Source: an uncultured Granulosicoccaceae bacterium | GTDB taxonomy: Bacteria; Pseudomonadota; Gammaproteobacteria; Granulosicoccales; Granulosicoccaceae | DNA length: 48,498 nucleotides | Reading direction: 5' to 3' | NCBI GenBank assembly: GCA_938006335.1 | Contig: CALLMF010000051.1 | Span: 1 to 48,498, forward strand | Shown here: positions 1-7,820 of the stretch, one piece after another | Numbering within the stretch: position 1 is the first letter of the stretch | How the letters are laid out: each line of letters begins with the position of its first letter | Program-made: the position numbers and the translations under genes | The notes under the pieces: generated by a model | Database searches by the model: none | The model's input: only the letters and a program-made list of their open reading frames with translations | Told to the model about the DNA's origin: nothing

Positions 1-1
1 C

Positions 2-601
2 GAATTCCGCGCCATCGAAGCGGTCGAAAAATACGACCAACCCGTTGGCGAACGCTGGAAGAAGGTGCGTCAGGTGACCCGATACAAGGGTGCCGCGCTG
101 GCCTGTATCCAGGCACTTGCCGAATGGCGGGAACTCAAGGCACGCGAAACCAACCAGCCACGCAACTGGCTGATGAAGGATGACGTCCTCACCACGCTCG
201 CTCAACAACAACCCGACGGACTCGCGGAGCTCGAACACATCCGCGGACTGGACCGCCGCGTCCGCGAACGCTTCGGCCAGGAACTGGTCGACGTCATCGC
301 CGGCGCCCGCGAGAAAACCCCTGAACCCTTGCCGGCCTTCCGCAAGAAGGCCAAGCTCACGCCCGCCACCCTCGCCCGCGTCCAGCTCCTCAACGCCTGG
401 GTACACCAACGCGCCGCAGAGCTCGACATCGCCGCAGGCCTCCTCGCCCCGCAATCCAGCCTCGAGAAGCTCGTCACCTCCGACGATCGGGAAGCCCTTG
501 GCGGATGGCGCGATGCCCTGATTGGTGCGGATCTGCAGCGGCTGGTTAGCGGTCAAGCCGGATTGTTGGCTACGGGAGACGGGTTGGTCCTTACCGACTG
601 A
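2..601 (+). CDS. rnd: Ribonuclease D, C-terminal part (5' end outside window)
   Basis: The frame is already open at base 2 and ends with TGA at 599-601, so about 199 C-terminal residues are visible. The segment has the pattern of the HRDC helical domains of RNase D: a W-K-x-V stretch, then a region around LAEWRELKARETNQPRNWL, then the helix ending in HIRGLDRRVRERFG, followed by a second HRDC-like helical segment. RNase D is a 3'-5' exoribonuclease that trims tRNA and other stable RNA precursors; its DEDD catalytic domain would lie upstream of the window. The fit to the family is good. The first in-frame GTG at 65 is not a real start, because matching sequence continues upstream of it to the window edge. 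A strong hairpin with a T-run follows 38 bases after the stop. Confidence 0.88.
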   Translation, partial: EFRAIEAVEKYDQPVGERWKKVRQVTRYKGAALACIQALAEWRELKARETNQPRNWLMKDDVLTTLAQQQPDGLAELEHIRGLDRRVRERFGQELVDVIAGAREKTPEPLPAFRKKAKLTPATLARVQLLNAWVHQRAAELDIAAGLLAPQSSLEKLVTSDDREALGGWRDALIGADLQRLVSGQAGLLATGDGLVLTD

Positions 602-638
602 TGGAAGCGTCGACCAGTACCTCCGCGCCCTGTCTCAT

Positions 639-690
639 AATTTGACTCGATCGCAACACATAGGGCGTGTTGCGATCGAGTCAAATTTTT
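639..690 (+). terminator. Long perfect hairpin with T-run after rnd
   Basis: A 21-base arm (639-659) is followed by a 7-base loop (660-666) and an exactly complementary 21-base arm (667-687), then a run of five T (686-690). Position and T-run fit a rho-independent terminator for rnd. The arms are longer and more perfect than usual and the stem centre holds the palindrome CGATCG, so a mobile palindromic element is an alternative. Confidence 0.8.
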
Positions 691-819
691 CCATGGGTTG
701 CGGAGGCACTGATCGACGCTCTTTCGTTATGCCAGCGAGGCGATGGGCACTCGACGGATCGGGGCCCAGTGGCGTAGGCTTGGCGGCCCCGAAGATCTTG
801 CTACGGACGTTTGACCGAC

Positions 820-1902
820 ATGACTGCCAGCAGTGCTGCGGCGCAACTGAATCGCCCGCTCTCCAATACCAATATCCTTAATGAGCGGACGCTGATCTCT
901 CCGTCGGAGCTGCGCAAGCGTTATCCACGGTCTGACGCCGCGACCGACACTGTCGAGGCGGGACGCGCTGTGGTCGAGGCGATTCTGGAACATCAGGACG
1001 ACAGGCTCCTGGTGGTGGTTGGCCCCTGCTCGATCCACGATGTCGCGCTCGCCAAGGACTATGCCCAACGGCTGCTGGCATTGCGCAAGACGCACGCGGA
1101 TACGCTGGATATCGTCATGCGTGTGTACTTCGAGAAGCCGCGCACCACGGTCGGCTGGAAGGGTCTGATCAACGATCCGCACTTCGACGACAGCTTCGAT
1201 ATCGAAACCGGTCTGTCGCGCGCACGCGAACTGCTCGTGTGGCTCGCAGAGTCCGGCATGCCGACCGGCACCGAAGCGCTTGATCCGATCAGCCCGCAGT
1301 ACCTTGCGGACCTGTTCAGCTGGTCAGCCATCGGCGCGCGCACCACGGAATCGCAGACACACCGGGAGATGTCTTCTGGCTTGTCTACTGCCGTCGGATT
1401 CAAGAACGGCACCGACGGCAATCTGGAAGTCGCGATCAATGCGATGCGATCGGCAGCGGCCCCACACGCCTTTCTCGGCATCGATAGCCAGGGACGCGCC
1501 ACGGTGCTCGAGACGCGTGGCAACGCTCACGGTCACGTGATTCTGCGTGGTGGGCGAGAACCCAACTACGATTCGGTGAACGTGGCTCTTGCCGAACAAG
1601 CACTCGAGAAAGCCGGCTTGCCCGCACGCATCATGGTGGACTGCTCACACGCGAATTCCTCCAAGGATCACAACCGCCAGCCACTGGTTGCGCGCGATGT
1701 CGCAGCGCAGCTCGCCAGCGGAAACCGCTCCATCGTTGGTGTGATGCTGGAGTCCAACATCGCTGCCGGCGCACAGAAGCTCGAAGACCCGGCAAAGCTC
1801 GAGTATGGCGTCTCCATCACTGACGCCTGTATCGATATCGAAACGACAGAAGCCGTCCTCGCCGAACTCGCCGACGCCGTAAAACAGCGTCGCGAACAGT
1901 AG
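820..1902 (+). CDS. aroG: 3-deoxy-7-phosphoheptulonate (DAHP) synthase, class I AroF/G/H type
   Basis: Catalyses the first step of the shikimate pathway: phosphoenolpyruvate plus erythrose 4-phosphate gives DAHP in the cytoplasm. At 360 residues it is the usual length. Visible family motifs are GPCSIHD, the KPRTTVGWKGLINDP stretch, SSGLSTAVGFKNGTDG (phosphate binding) and CSHANSSKDH near the C-terminus. ATG at 820 is chosen; a TTG three codons upstream (811) is possible and neither has a clear Shine-Dalgarno. Which aromatic amino acid feeds back on it cannot be told from the sequence, so the aroG symbol means the AroF/G/H group. It follows the rnd terminator and is 44 bases upstream of cmoB in the same direction. 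Confidence 0.95.
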   Translation: MTASSAAAQLNRPLSNTNILNERTLISPSELRKRYPRSDAATDTVEAGRAVVEAILEHQDDRLLVVVGPCSIHDVALAKDYAQRLLALRKTHADTLDIVMRVYFEKPRTTVGWKGLINDPHFDDSFDIETGLSRARELLVWLAESGMPTGTEALDPISPQYLADLFSWSAIGARTTESQTHREMSSGLSTAVGFKNGTDGNLEVAINAMRSAAAPHAFLGIDSQGRATVLETRGNAHGHVILRGGREPNYDSVNVALAEQALEKAGLPARIMVDCSHANSSKDHNRQPLVARDVAAQLASGNRSIVGVMLESNIAAGAQKLEDPAKLEYGVSITDACIDIETTEAVLAELADAVKQRREQ

Positions 1903-1946
1903 GTAGACCGTTTTTAGGTCTTGCCCGGAACGGCCGGACTACAGAG

Positions 1947-2951
1947 GTGTCCGCTCAGGACCCACGTGACTATCGCTTTGATCGTAAGCGGTGGGACGGG
2001 ATTGATCCCGCCTCGCCGCTTGCGCACGCCGCGGATGCACTCGAACACGCAATAAACAACCGGCAGATCCGTCACGGTGATCTGCCGCGCTGGCAGGCGG
2101 CTCTGGCAGCACTTCCGCAAGACATCGAAGCTTCGTTGCAATGTGAAGACGGCACGGTAACGGTCGGCGCGGCGCACGCAAATACGACTGCACACAAAGA
2201 ATCATCCATTCGCGATGCGCTAATGCAACTCTGCCCCTGGCGAAAGGGTCCCTTTTGCATCAGCGGTATACCGATCGATACCGAGTGGCGATCAGATTGG
2301 AAATGGGATCGTGTGCTGCCCGTACTGTCCTCGCTGCGAGGACGACACGTTCTCGATGTCGGTTGTGGCAGTGGTTACCACTTGTGGCGGATGCACGAGG
2401 CAGGTGCGGCAAGCGTGCTAGGCATCGAACCGATGTTGCTGTATCAGCATCAGTTCGACGTTGTTCAACATTTTGCGCAAGAGCCTTCCGTGCAATGCCT
2501 GCCGCTTGCGCTGGAACACTTGCCCGCCAACATGCCCGGGTTTGACACGGTATTTTCGATGGGCGTGCTGTACCACGCGCGTGATCCGCATCAGCACTTG
2601 CGCGAGCTTCGTGAGCAATTACGCCCGGGAGGCGAATGCGTCCTCGAGACCCTCGTGCTGGACGACGCCAACAGCGATGACGAACTGATCATCGAGGATC
2701 GCTATGCACGCATGCGCAACATGCACTGTCTTCCAGGACCACAGCGAGTCACGCGATGGCTTGAAGAGTCCGGCTTTTCGGACATCCGCCTGGTGCATCT
2801 GGCACGCACATCAGTGACGGAACAACGACGCACGCAATGGATGCCATTCGACTCCCTCGCCGAGTCACTCGACCCGTCCGACCCAGCCCAAACGGTGGAA
2901 GGGCTGCCTGCACCGTGTCGCGCTGTATTCATTGCATTACGGGCGTCATAA
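1947..2951 (+). CDS. cmoB: tRNA U34 carboxymethyltransferase
   Basis: CmoB transfers the carboxymethyl group of carboxy-S-adenosyl-methionine to 5-hydroxyuridine at wobble position 34, giving cmo5U tRNAs. The protein (334 residues) contains the CmoB hallmark PWRKGPF followed by IDTEWRSDWKWDRVLP, the SAM-binding loop DVGCGSGYHLWRM, the stretch FSMGVLYHARDP and the C-terminal EEQRRT-like and DPxDPxxTVEGxPAP blocks. The start is GTG at 1947 with AGAGG directly upstream, so a slightly later start is possible. The partner cmoA, often adjacent in enterobacteria, is not in this window. The gene after the next one encodes another wobble-uridine methyltransferase. Confidence 0.95.
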   Translation: MSAQDPRDYRFDRKRWDGIDPASPLAHAADALEHAINNRQIRHGDLPRWQAALAALPQDIEASLQCEDGTVTVGAAHANTTAHKESSIRDALMQLCPWRKGPFCISGIPIDTEWRSDWKWDRVLPVLSSLRGRHVLDVGCGSGYHLWRMHEAGAASVLGIEPMLLYQHQFDVVQHFAQEPSVQCLPLALEHLPANMPGFDTVFSMGVLYHARDPHQHLRELREQLRPGGECVLETLVLDDANSDDELIIEDRYARMRNMHCLPGPQRVTRWLEESGFSDIRLVHLARTSVTEQRRTQWMPFDSLAESLDPSDPAQTVEGLPAPCRAVFIALRAS

Positions 2952-3122
2952 GCGTGACGCAGTCGACGTGTTGCAACCCGCGCATATCGTGGTCCCAATA
3001 AAATCAACGACCTGCATTTACATGGTTACCAGCGAACTCAGTTCGTCCGGTTGTGGCCGCTTCGACAATGCGCAAACAACGGGTATCTGCGCACCAAAAA
3101 CTGCCATACATCCCGGTGTTTT

Positions 3123-3143
3123 TATCCATTTGATGGATATACT
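3123..3143 (+). promoter_or_regulatory. Candidate promoter -10 with small inverted repeat
   Basis: In the 223-base gap before the next gene a perfect 7-base inverted repeat with a 3-base spacer (3123-3129 and 3133-3139) overlaps TATACT at 3138-3143, a five-of-six match to the -10 consensus, 32 bases before the chosen start. No convincing -35 hexamer lies at 16-18 bases upstream. An operator-over-promoter arrangement is possible but weakly supported. Confidence 0.25.
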
Positions 3144-3174
3144 CCGCCGCTCTTGAGTGCAGTTCTTCTTGTGT

Positions 3175-4188
3175 ATGCCCATCGCTGAGTCAACCCGCGC
3201 CACGAGCGCACCCCGCTCCGTCGATGAGGTCCGCAACGCGCGTGTATCGGCGCCCGCCAAGGTGTCGCAGCTGACCTCGACGCCGACCGCGCCACCGCGC
3301 AACGGCACCCGCCGGCACGCCGATGGCGCCGAGTACATTCACTACGATGGATACTGGGTTCGGTACTACACCCCGCGTGACGACACCCTCGCCACTCGCA
3401 AGAAACTGATCGACAGCCTGACGCGCCGAGCCTTCCACCACACCGAGCCCGGTATCAACACGCCGGGCGAGCGATTGGAGGCTGCGCGCACCGCGTGGCA
3501 GAACGAGACTGATCCGGCACGCAAACGCGTCAACGCTGCCATGCTCGCAGGCGCATTGTTCAATCGCGCGACCGACATCTTCACCGCGATCGTGGACCTA
3601 GAGCAGAAAGGCGTACGCATCAGCCGCAGCAACGAGCTGATGAAGGCCTGCGGCGATTGCTTCAAGGAAGCGCTGGAACTCGGAAAATCGGTACGGCACC
3701 ACAGTGGTGAGGAAGGTATTGACGAGCTCTGGGGCGAGCCCTTTCGTGCGTTTACGGTGCCGATATCGAGCTACTACGAATCGCGCCTGATCAAGGTCGC
3801 ACAGACGATGGCCAACATCGACGGCATCGCCCGACGCATGAAGGACACCTTCAGCACACGGCCGGAATTTGCAGGCTTTGGCCCCTTGATCGACACGCTT
3901 GCCGACGCCGCGCGTCACGAGAGCGAGACCATGAAATCCGATGCCTGCATATTCGTGATCTGGCCGCGCTTCGTCGCCGCCTGCGAAGCGGTCGGTGATT
4001 TCAGGCCCACCAGTGACGACTCGCGAAGCCGCGAGTGCGATCACGCATTCGAGGAAGCCGTTCGTACGATTGCCGCCGGACGCGATCTGATCAACTGGAT
4101 TGCCCGCGCCCGCGTTCCCATGCCGCAGAGCACCCGGGACTTTCACTCGCGCTGCGAGGCACTGGCCAAGCGACTGGATCGCTGCTGA
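3175..4188 (+). CDS. Uncharacterised helical protein between cmoB and mnmD-like gene
   Basis: I do not recognise this 337-residue protein. It has no signal peptide or membrane segment. The first 45 or so residues are rich in Ala, Pro, Thr and Ser and look disordered. A short aromatic motif follows (YIHYDGYWVRYY), then a mostly alpha-helical, charged body with several cysteines, some in the repeated sense of C-G-D-C near the middle. ATG at 3175 is preferred to the GTG at 3157. The stop is five bases from the GTG start of the mnmD-like gene, which suggests translational coupling and a possible link to tRNA modification. That link is inference only. Base composition looks like its neighbours, and a 216-codon antisense frame here is a shadow. 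Confidence 0.75.
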   Translation: MPIAESTRATSAPRSVDEVRNARVSAPAKVSQLTSTPTAPPRNGTRRHADGAEYIHYDGYWVRYYTPRDDTLATRKKLIDSLTRRAFHHTEPGINTPGERLEAARTAWQNETDPARKRVNAAMLAGALFNRATDIFTAIVDLEQKGVRISRSNELMKACGDCFKEALELGKSVRHHSGEEGIDELWGEPFRAFTVPISSYYESRLIKVAQTMANIDGIARRMKDTFSTRPEFAGFGPLIDTLADAARHESETMKSDACIFVIWPRFVAACEAVGDFRPTSDDSRSRECDHAFEEAVRTIAAGRDLINWIARARVPMPQSTRDFHSRCEALAKRLDRC

Positions 4189-4193
4189 GCGCA

Positions 4194-4973
4194 GTGTCCG
4201 CCACGCTGGTCTCGACGGCCGACGGATCACACACCCTGGTCTCCGCACGCTACGGCGAGACCTACCGCTCCACCCACGGCGCCGTCAGCGAAGCTCGGCA
4301 GGTGTTTCTCGAAGCGAGCGGTCTCGCAGACAGGCTTCGTGCCCGGCAGGCCAGCGAACTGCTGGAGGTCGGCTTCGGACTCGCAACCACCGTCCTCGCA
4401 AGTGCGGAGCTGGCACGACAGTGCGGCACGCCACTCACGCTCACCAGCGTCGAGAACGATCTGGTCCCGGTAGCGGCCATCAAGGCGTGCCGACATGACG
4501 CATGGATGGCCTACCCGCAGCTACTGGATCGCCTGATCGACGCCTGGCCAGAATGTCAGCGCGATGCGAGCAATCCGATGAACCACCCACACGCGTCCGA
4601 CACGACACCGGCAAGCAGCCCGTCGCATGGCACCGAGCATCTCATCGTGCTCTGTGACGAGCCGGATATCCAATTACGCCTCCTGCTTGCCGACATCAGC
4701 GACCTGCCCCTCCACGGGCTTGCCGTGGATGCGGTCTATCTCGACGGCTTCAGCCACGCCAAAAATCCAGCGCCCTGGAGTGTTCCGGTACTGCGCCGCT
4801 TGAAACACGCCATGCGGCCGGGAGCGCGCCTTGCGACCTATTCCAGCCGCGGCCAGTTGAGGCGCGATCTCGAGAGTATCGGCCTGCGAGTACACCGCTT
4901 GCCCGGGCCTGCCGGCAAGCGCGAGACGCTCAGTGCGGAGCTCGAGCACATACCTCTCGCACAACAGATGTGA
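4194..4973 (+). CDS. mnmD: MnmD/MnmC-methyltransferase-like tRNA wobble uridine methyltransferase
   Basis: Related to the methyltransferase half of MnmC (DUF752 family), which methylates nm5(s2)U to mnm5(s2)U at tRNA position 34. Visible signatures: YGETYRSTHG near the start, LLEVGFGLATT (SAM-binding loop; MnmC usually has GFGTG), TSVENDLV, the diagnostic DAVYLDGFSHAKNP, and RRDLESIGLRV with PGPAGKRE at the end. The FAD oxidase half of MnmC is absent, so this is a stand-alone 259-residue form. The frame is open further upstream, but GTG at 4194 just after the previous stop is the sensible start. Substitutions in the SAM loop and in the usual DAWFLDGF motif make it a divergent member, so the exact reaction is inferred. 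Confidence 0.75.
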   Translation: MSATLVSTADGSHTLVSARYGETYRSTHGAVSEARQVFLEASGLADRLRARQASELLEVGFGLATTVLASAELARQCGTPLTLTSVENDLVPVAAIKACRHDAWMAYPQLLDRLIDAWPECQRDASNPMNHPHASDTTPASSPSHGTEHLIVLCDEPDIQLRLLLADISDLPLHGLAVDAVYLDGFSHAKNPAPWSVPVLRRLKHAMRPGARLATYSSRGQLRRDLESIGLRVHRLPGPAGKRETLSAELEHIPLAQQM

Positions 4974-4991
4974 AGGATTACCGCCACGGTG

Positions 4992-5034
4992 TTGACAATC
5001 CCGTGACAATAGCAAGGGTCACGATCCCTATAAT
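4992..5034 (+). promoter_or_regulatory. Candidate ugd promoter/operator region
   Basis: A perfect -10 hexamer TATAAT sits at 5029-5034, 167 bases before the ugd start. TTGACA at 4992-4997 is too far (31 bases) to be its -35; GTGACA at 5003-5008 gives a 20-base spacer. TGACAAT occurs twice exactly 11 bases apart (4993-4999 and 5004-5010), and GTGAC (5003-5007) pairs as an inverted repeat with GTCAC (5018-5022). Repeats one helical turn apart and an inverted repeat over the spacer fit regulator binding. Which regulator is unknown. Confidence 0.45.
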
Positions 5035-5200
5035 GTGGCACGCGAGGCGCTTGCGTCCGGGGCAATGCACCGGTCTGGCACGTATCTCGCTCCTGATCCT
5101 AGTCTGAAGAATGCTGCAGCGCCTGTTGAGCCTCCAGTAGTCTCGAACAATCAAATCAGCGAGACGCGAGCTACACGCCCGCCCACACCCAGAGAAACAC

Positions 5201-6571
5201 ATGAAAGTAACGATCTACGGCTCGGGCTACGTTGGCCTTGTCACCGGCGCACTGATCGCCGACGTCGGTAACGACGTCCTCTGCGTCGATGTTGACGAAA
5301 CCAAGGTTGCCAACCTCAAGAAGGGCATCATCCCGATTTTCGAGCCTGGGCTCGACGACGTCATCAAGCGCAACGTCGAAGCTGAACGCCTCGATTTCAC
5401 GACCGACATGGACCAGGCAGTCGCGCACAGCGAAGTGCAGTTCATCGCCGTCGGCACCCCCCCGGGTGAAGATGGTTCTGCCGACATGCAGTACGTCGCC
5501 GCTGTTGCCAAGACCATCGGCGACCGCATGGTCGACCAAAAGATCGTCGTGAACAAGTCCACCGTGCCGGTCGGCACCGGCGACATGGTCGAGAAGGTCA
5601 TTGCAGACGCCCTCGCCGCCCGCAGCCAGAAGACCGACTACGCGGTGATCTCGAATCCTGAATTCCTGAAGGAAGGCGCTGCCATCGAGGATTTCATGAA
5701 GCCCGATCGCATCGTCATCGGTACCGACAACGAGCACGCCACAGAAGTGATGCGTGAGCTGTACGCGCCGTTCTGCCGCAACCGTCGTGATCGCCTGATC
5801 TTCATGAGCCGCAAGAGCTCCGAGCTCACCAAATACGCGGCCAACTCTCTGCTGGCCACCAAGATCAGCTTCATGAACGAGCTGTCCAACATCGCGGATC
5901 GCCTCGGTGCGGATATCGAAGACGTACGCGTAGGCATCGGCTCCGACCCCCGTATCGGCTACCACTTCATCTACCCCGGTTGCGGCTACGGCGGCAGCTG
6001 TTTCCCCAAGGATGTCAAGGCGCTGATCGCCACCAGCCGCGAGAACGGCTACAAGGCCGAGCTCCTCGAGTCCGTGGAAAGCGTCAACGAGCGCCAGAAG
6101 CACGTGCTGTTTGCCAAGCTCACCGCACAGTTCGGCGACGACCTCTCCGGCAAGACCTTTGCCGTCTGGGGCCTCTCGTTCAAGCCCAACACCGACGACC
6201 TTCGCGAAGCCCCGAGCCGCGTGCTCATCGAGTCGATTCTCGAAGCTGGCGGCAAGGTACGCGCCTACGATCCGGTTGCCATGAAGGAAATGCGCCACTT
6301 CTACCCTGACGAGAAGCGCATGGAACTCGTGGGCACCGCGATGGACACCATCGAAGGCTGCGACGCACTGCTGATCAACACCGAATGGCGCGAGTTCCGC
6401 TCCATTAGCACCGACAAGCTGAAGGCAGGTCTCAAGCAAGCAGTCGTCATCGACGGACGCAACCTCTACGATCCGGAGCAGATGCGTGCCGACGGTTTCG
6501 TCTACGAGTGCATCGGTCGTCCTGACGTCGCCGGCCAGACCCAAGCTGACCTCAAGGTCGTCAACGGCTGA
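5201..6571 (+). CDS. ugd: UDP-glucose 6-dehydrogenase
   Basis: Oxidises UDP-glucose to UDP-glucuronate with two NAD+, supplying uronic acid to the polysaccharide. The 456-residue protein has the full UDPG/GDPM dehydrogenase layout: N-terminal Rossmann motif GSGYVGLVTG (residues 7-16), NKSTVPVGTG, SNPEFLKEG, the catalytic-cysteine loop GCGYGGSCFPKD (Cys267), and the C-terminal UDP-binding part with FKPNTDDLREAPS. ATG at 5201 follows AGAGA. GDP-mannose dehydrogenase is an alternative substrate class, but the NPEFLKEG and PGCGYGGSCFPKD forms favour UDP-glucose. It ends in a strong terminator, so it is probably its own transcription unit just outside the export genes. Confidence 0.93.
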   Translation: MKVTIYGSGYVGLVTGALIADVGNDVLCVDVDETKVANLKKGIIPIFEPGLDDVIKRNVEAERLDFTTDMDQAVAHSEVQFIAVGTPPGEDGSADMQYVAAVAKTIGDRMVDQKIVVNKSTVPVGTGDMVEKVIADALAARSQKTDYAVISNPEFLKEGAAIEDFMKPDRIVIGTDNEHATEVMRELYAPFCRNRRDRLIFMSRKSSELTKYAANSLLATKISFMNELSNIADRLGADIEDVRVGIGSDPRIGYHFIYPGCGYGGSCFPKDVKALIATSRENGYKAELLESVESVNERQKHVLFAKLTAQFGDDLSGKTFAVWGLSFKPNTDDLREAPSRVLIESILEAGGKVRAYDPVAMKEMRHFYPDEKRMELVGTAMDTIEGCDALLINTEWREFRSISTDKLKAGLKQAVVIDGRNLYDPEQMRADGFVYECIGRPDVAGQTQADLKVVNG

Positions 6572-6586
6572 TACCGCACCACCCGG

Positions 6587-6626
6587 CGCGCCTGTCGAGC
6601 AGGCGCGTTCGGCCCGGCAACCGGGC
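6587..6626 (+). other. Two hairpins between ugd and its terminator
   Basis: Two perfect stems stand in line: 8-base arms 6587-6594 and 6600-6607 (5-base loop), then 6-base arms 6612-6617 and 6621-6626 (3-base loop). With the terminator stem that follows, three consecutive hairpins lie within about 80 bases of the ugd stop. They may protect the 3' end of the transcript. Confidence 0.5.
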
Positions 6627-6636
6627 AAGCAACACC

Positions 6637-6670
6637 AAAGCGCGGCCACCTTCGGGTGCCGCGCTTTTTT
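6637..6670 (+). terminator. Rho-independent terminator of ugd
   Basis: A GC-rich stem (left arm 6637-6650, right arm 6655-6668) has a TTCG tetraloop at 6651-6654 and one bulged C, and is followed by a T-run (6665-6670). This is a textbook intrinsic terminator. It overlaps the longest open frame of murB, which is one reason for choosing the later murB start. Confidence 0.85.
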
Positions 6671-6697
6671 AATGCCTGCCAACTACCATTGACGCCC

Positions 6698-7762
6698 ATG
6701 GACAGCGTCACAGAATCCGACCCAACGCTCGAGAGCGATCTCGAGCGTCTGAACGTGCAGCGTGACGTACCGCTTGCCACGCGCAACACCTTCGGGTTCG
6801 AGGCACGTGCCGAGTTCCTTGCCACGGCAACCGACGACGCAAGCCTCATAGCGCTCCTCGAGTTCGCCGAAGACCGCCAATGGCCTGTGTTCATCCTCGG
6901 TGGCGGTAGCAACCTGGTGCTCACCCGGGACATCCCGGGGCTGACCCTGTGCCTCGGGGACACGCGCATCCAGTACGCCGATGCGCCCGGCAAGCGCGTC
7001 CACGTGACCGCAGGCGCCGGCTGCGGCTGGCACGCGCTGGTGGTGGATACCCTGGCGCACGGCCACGCAGGGCTTGAGAATCTCAGCCTGATACCCGGCA
7101 CTGTGGGCGCAGCGCCGGTGCAGAACATCGGTGCCTATGGCGTCGAGCTCGTCGATCGCTTCGTCAGCCTCAGGGCCTGGCACCGCCCCTCTCGTCAGTT
7201 CATGACGCTGGGGCCTGATGACTGCGCCTTCGCCTACCGCGACAGCCGGCTCAAGCGCGAGCGCGGCGACTGGATTGTCGTGTCACTGACCCTCGCCGTC
7301 GGCGGCGACACACCACTGGTCACTGACTACGCAAGCCTTGCCGCGCAACTCGCCAAGCACCAAGACGGGGCGATCACCGCACGCACCGTCAGTGATGCGG
7401 TGATCGCGGTGCGCCAGTCGCGCCTTCCAGACCCAGCCGTGATCGGCAATGCCGGTAGCTTCTTCCACAACCCGATCGTGAAGGCCGAGACGTTCGCGGA
7501 GATTGCACGCGAGCACAACGGGATTGTCAGTTACGCGATGCCTGACGGACGCATCAAGCTCGCGGCAGGCTGGATGATTGATCGACTCGGCTATCGCGGT
7601 ACGCGCCGCGGGGCGGTCGGTGTTCACCAGGAGCAGGCACTGGTGCTGGTCAATCACGGGGGCGGCTCGGGTGAGGAGCTGCTGGTGCTGGTCAGGGAGA
7701 TTCAGGGGGCGGTGAAGGACGCCTATGGGGTCTCGCTGACGGTGGAACCTTTGATCGTTTGA
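6698..7762 (+). CDS. murB: UDP-N-acetylenolpyruvoylglucosamine reductase
   Basis: FAD-dependent enzyme that reduces UDP-GlcNAc-enolpyruvate to UDP-MurNAc in peptidoglycan synthesis. At 354 residues it is the long (E. coli) type. Visible motifs: LATRNTFG near the start, FILGGGSNLVLT (FAD binding), GAGCGWHALV, LSLIPGTVGAAPVQNIGAYG, FAYRDSRLK, the catalytic-serine region IGNAGSFFHNP, and LAAGWMIDRLGYRG. ATG at 6698 is chosen over the longer frame from 6656, which would start inside the ugd terminator. Housekeeping gene at the border of the EPS locus; it converges with the Wzc-like gene. Confidence 0.95.
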   Translation: MDSVTESDPTLESDLERLNVQRDVPLATRNTFGFEARAEFLATATDDASLIALLEFAEDRQWPVFILGGGSNLVLTRDIPGLTLCLGDTRIQYADAPGKRVHVTAGAGCGWHALVVDTLAHGHAGLENLSLIPGTVGAAPVQNIGAYGVELVDRFVSLRAWHRPSRQFMTLGPDDCAFAYRDSRLKRERGDWIVVSLTLAVGGDTPLVTDYASLAAQLAKHQDGAITARTVSDAVIAVRQSRLPDPAVIGNAGSFFHNPIVKAETFAEIAREHNGIVSYAMPDGRIKLAAGWMIDRLGYRGTRRGAVGVHQEQALVLVNHGGGSGEELLVLVREIQGAVKDAYGVSLTVEPLIV

Positions 7763-7774
7763 GGTAGTGCTGAG

Positions 7775-7811
7775 CGGCTACGGTGGCCAGAATTACGGGC
7801 CACCGCAGCCG
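7775..7811. terminator. Shared hairpin between convergent murB and wzc-like genes
   Basis: A 14-base stem (7775-7788 and 7798-7811) with a single mismatch and a 9-base loop fills most of the 58-base gap between the two convergent stops. There is no clear T-run on either side, so it is a probable rather than proven bidirectional terminator. Confidence 0.5.
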
Positions 7812-7820
7812 TTACATCAC

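Noticed and set aside
3598..4248. 216-codon leftward frame under the unknown gene and mnmD-like start
   Set aside because: No start signal or family match; the rightward genes explain the region better.
5036..5050. Possible sigma-54 promoter TGGCACG...GC upstream of ugd
   Set aside because: The -24 element is perfect and GG-N10-GC spacing fits, but the -12 element reads GCGC instead of TTGC; too weak to call.
5171..6682. 503-codon leftward open frame across ugd
   Set aside because: Antisense shadow of ugd caused by high GC third positions; no family sequence.
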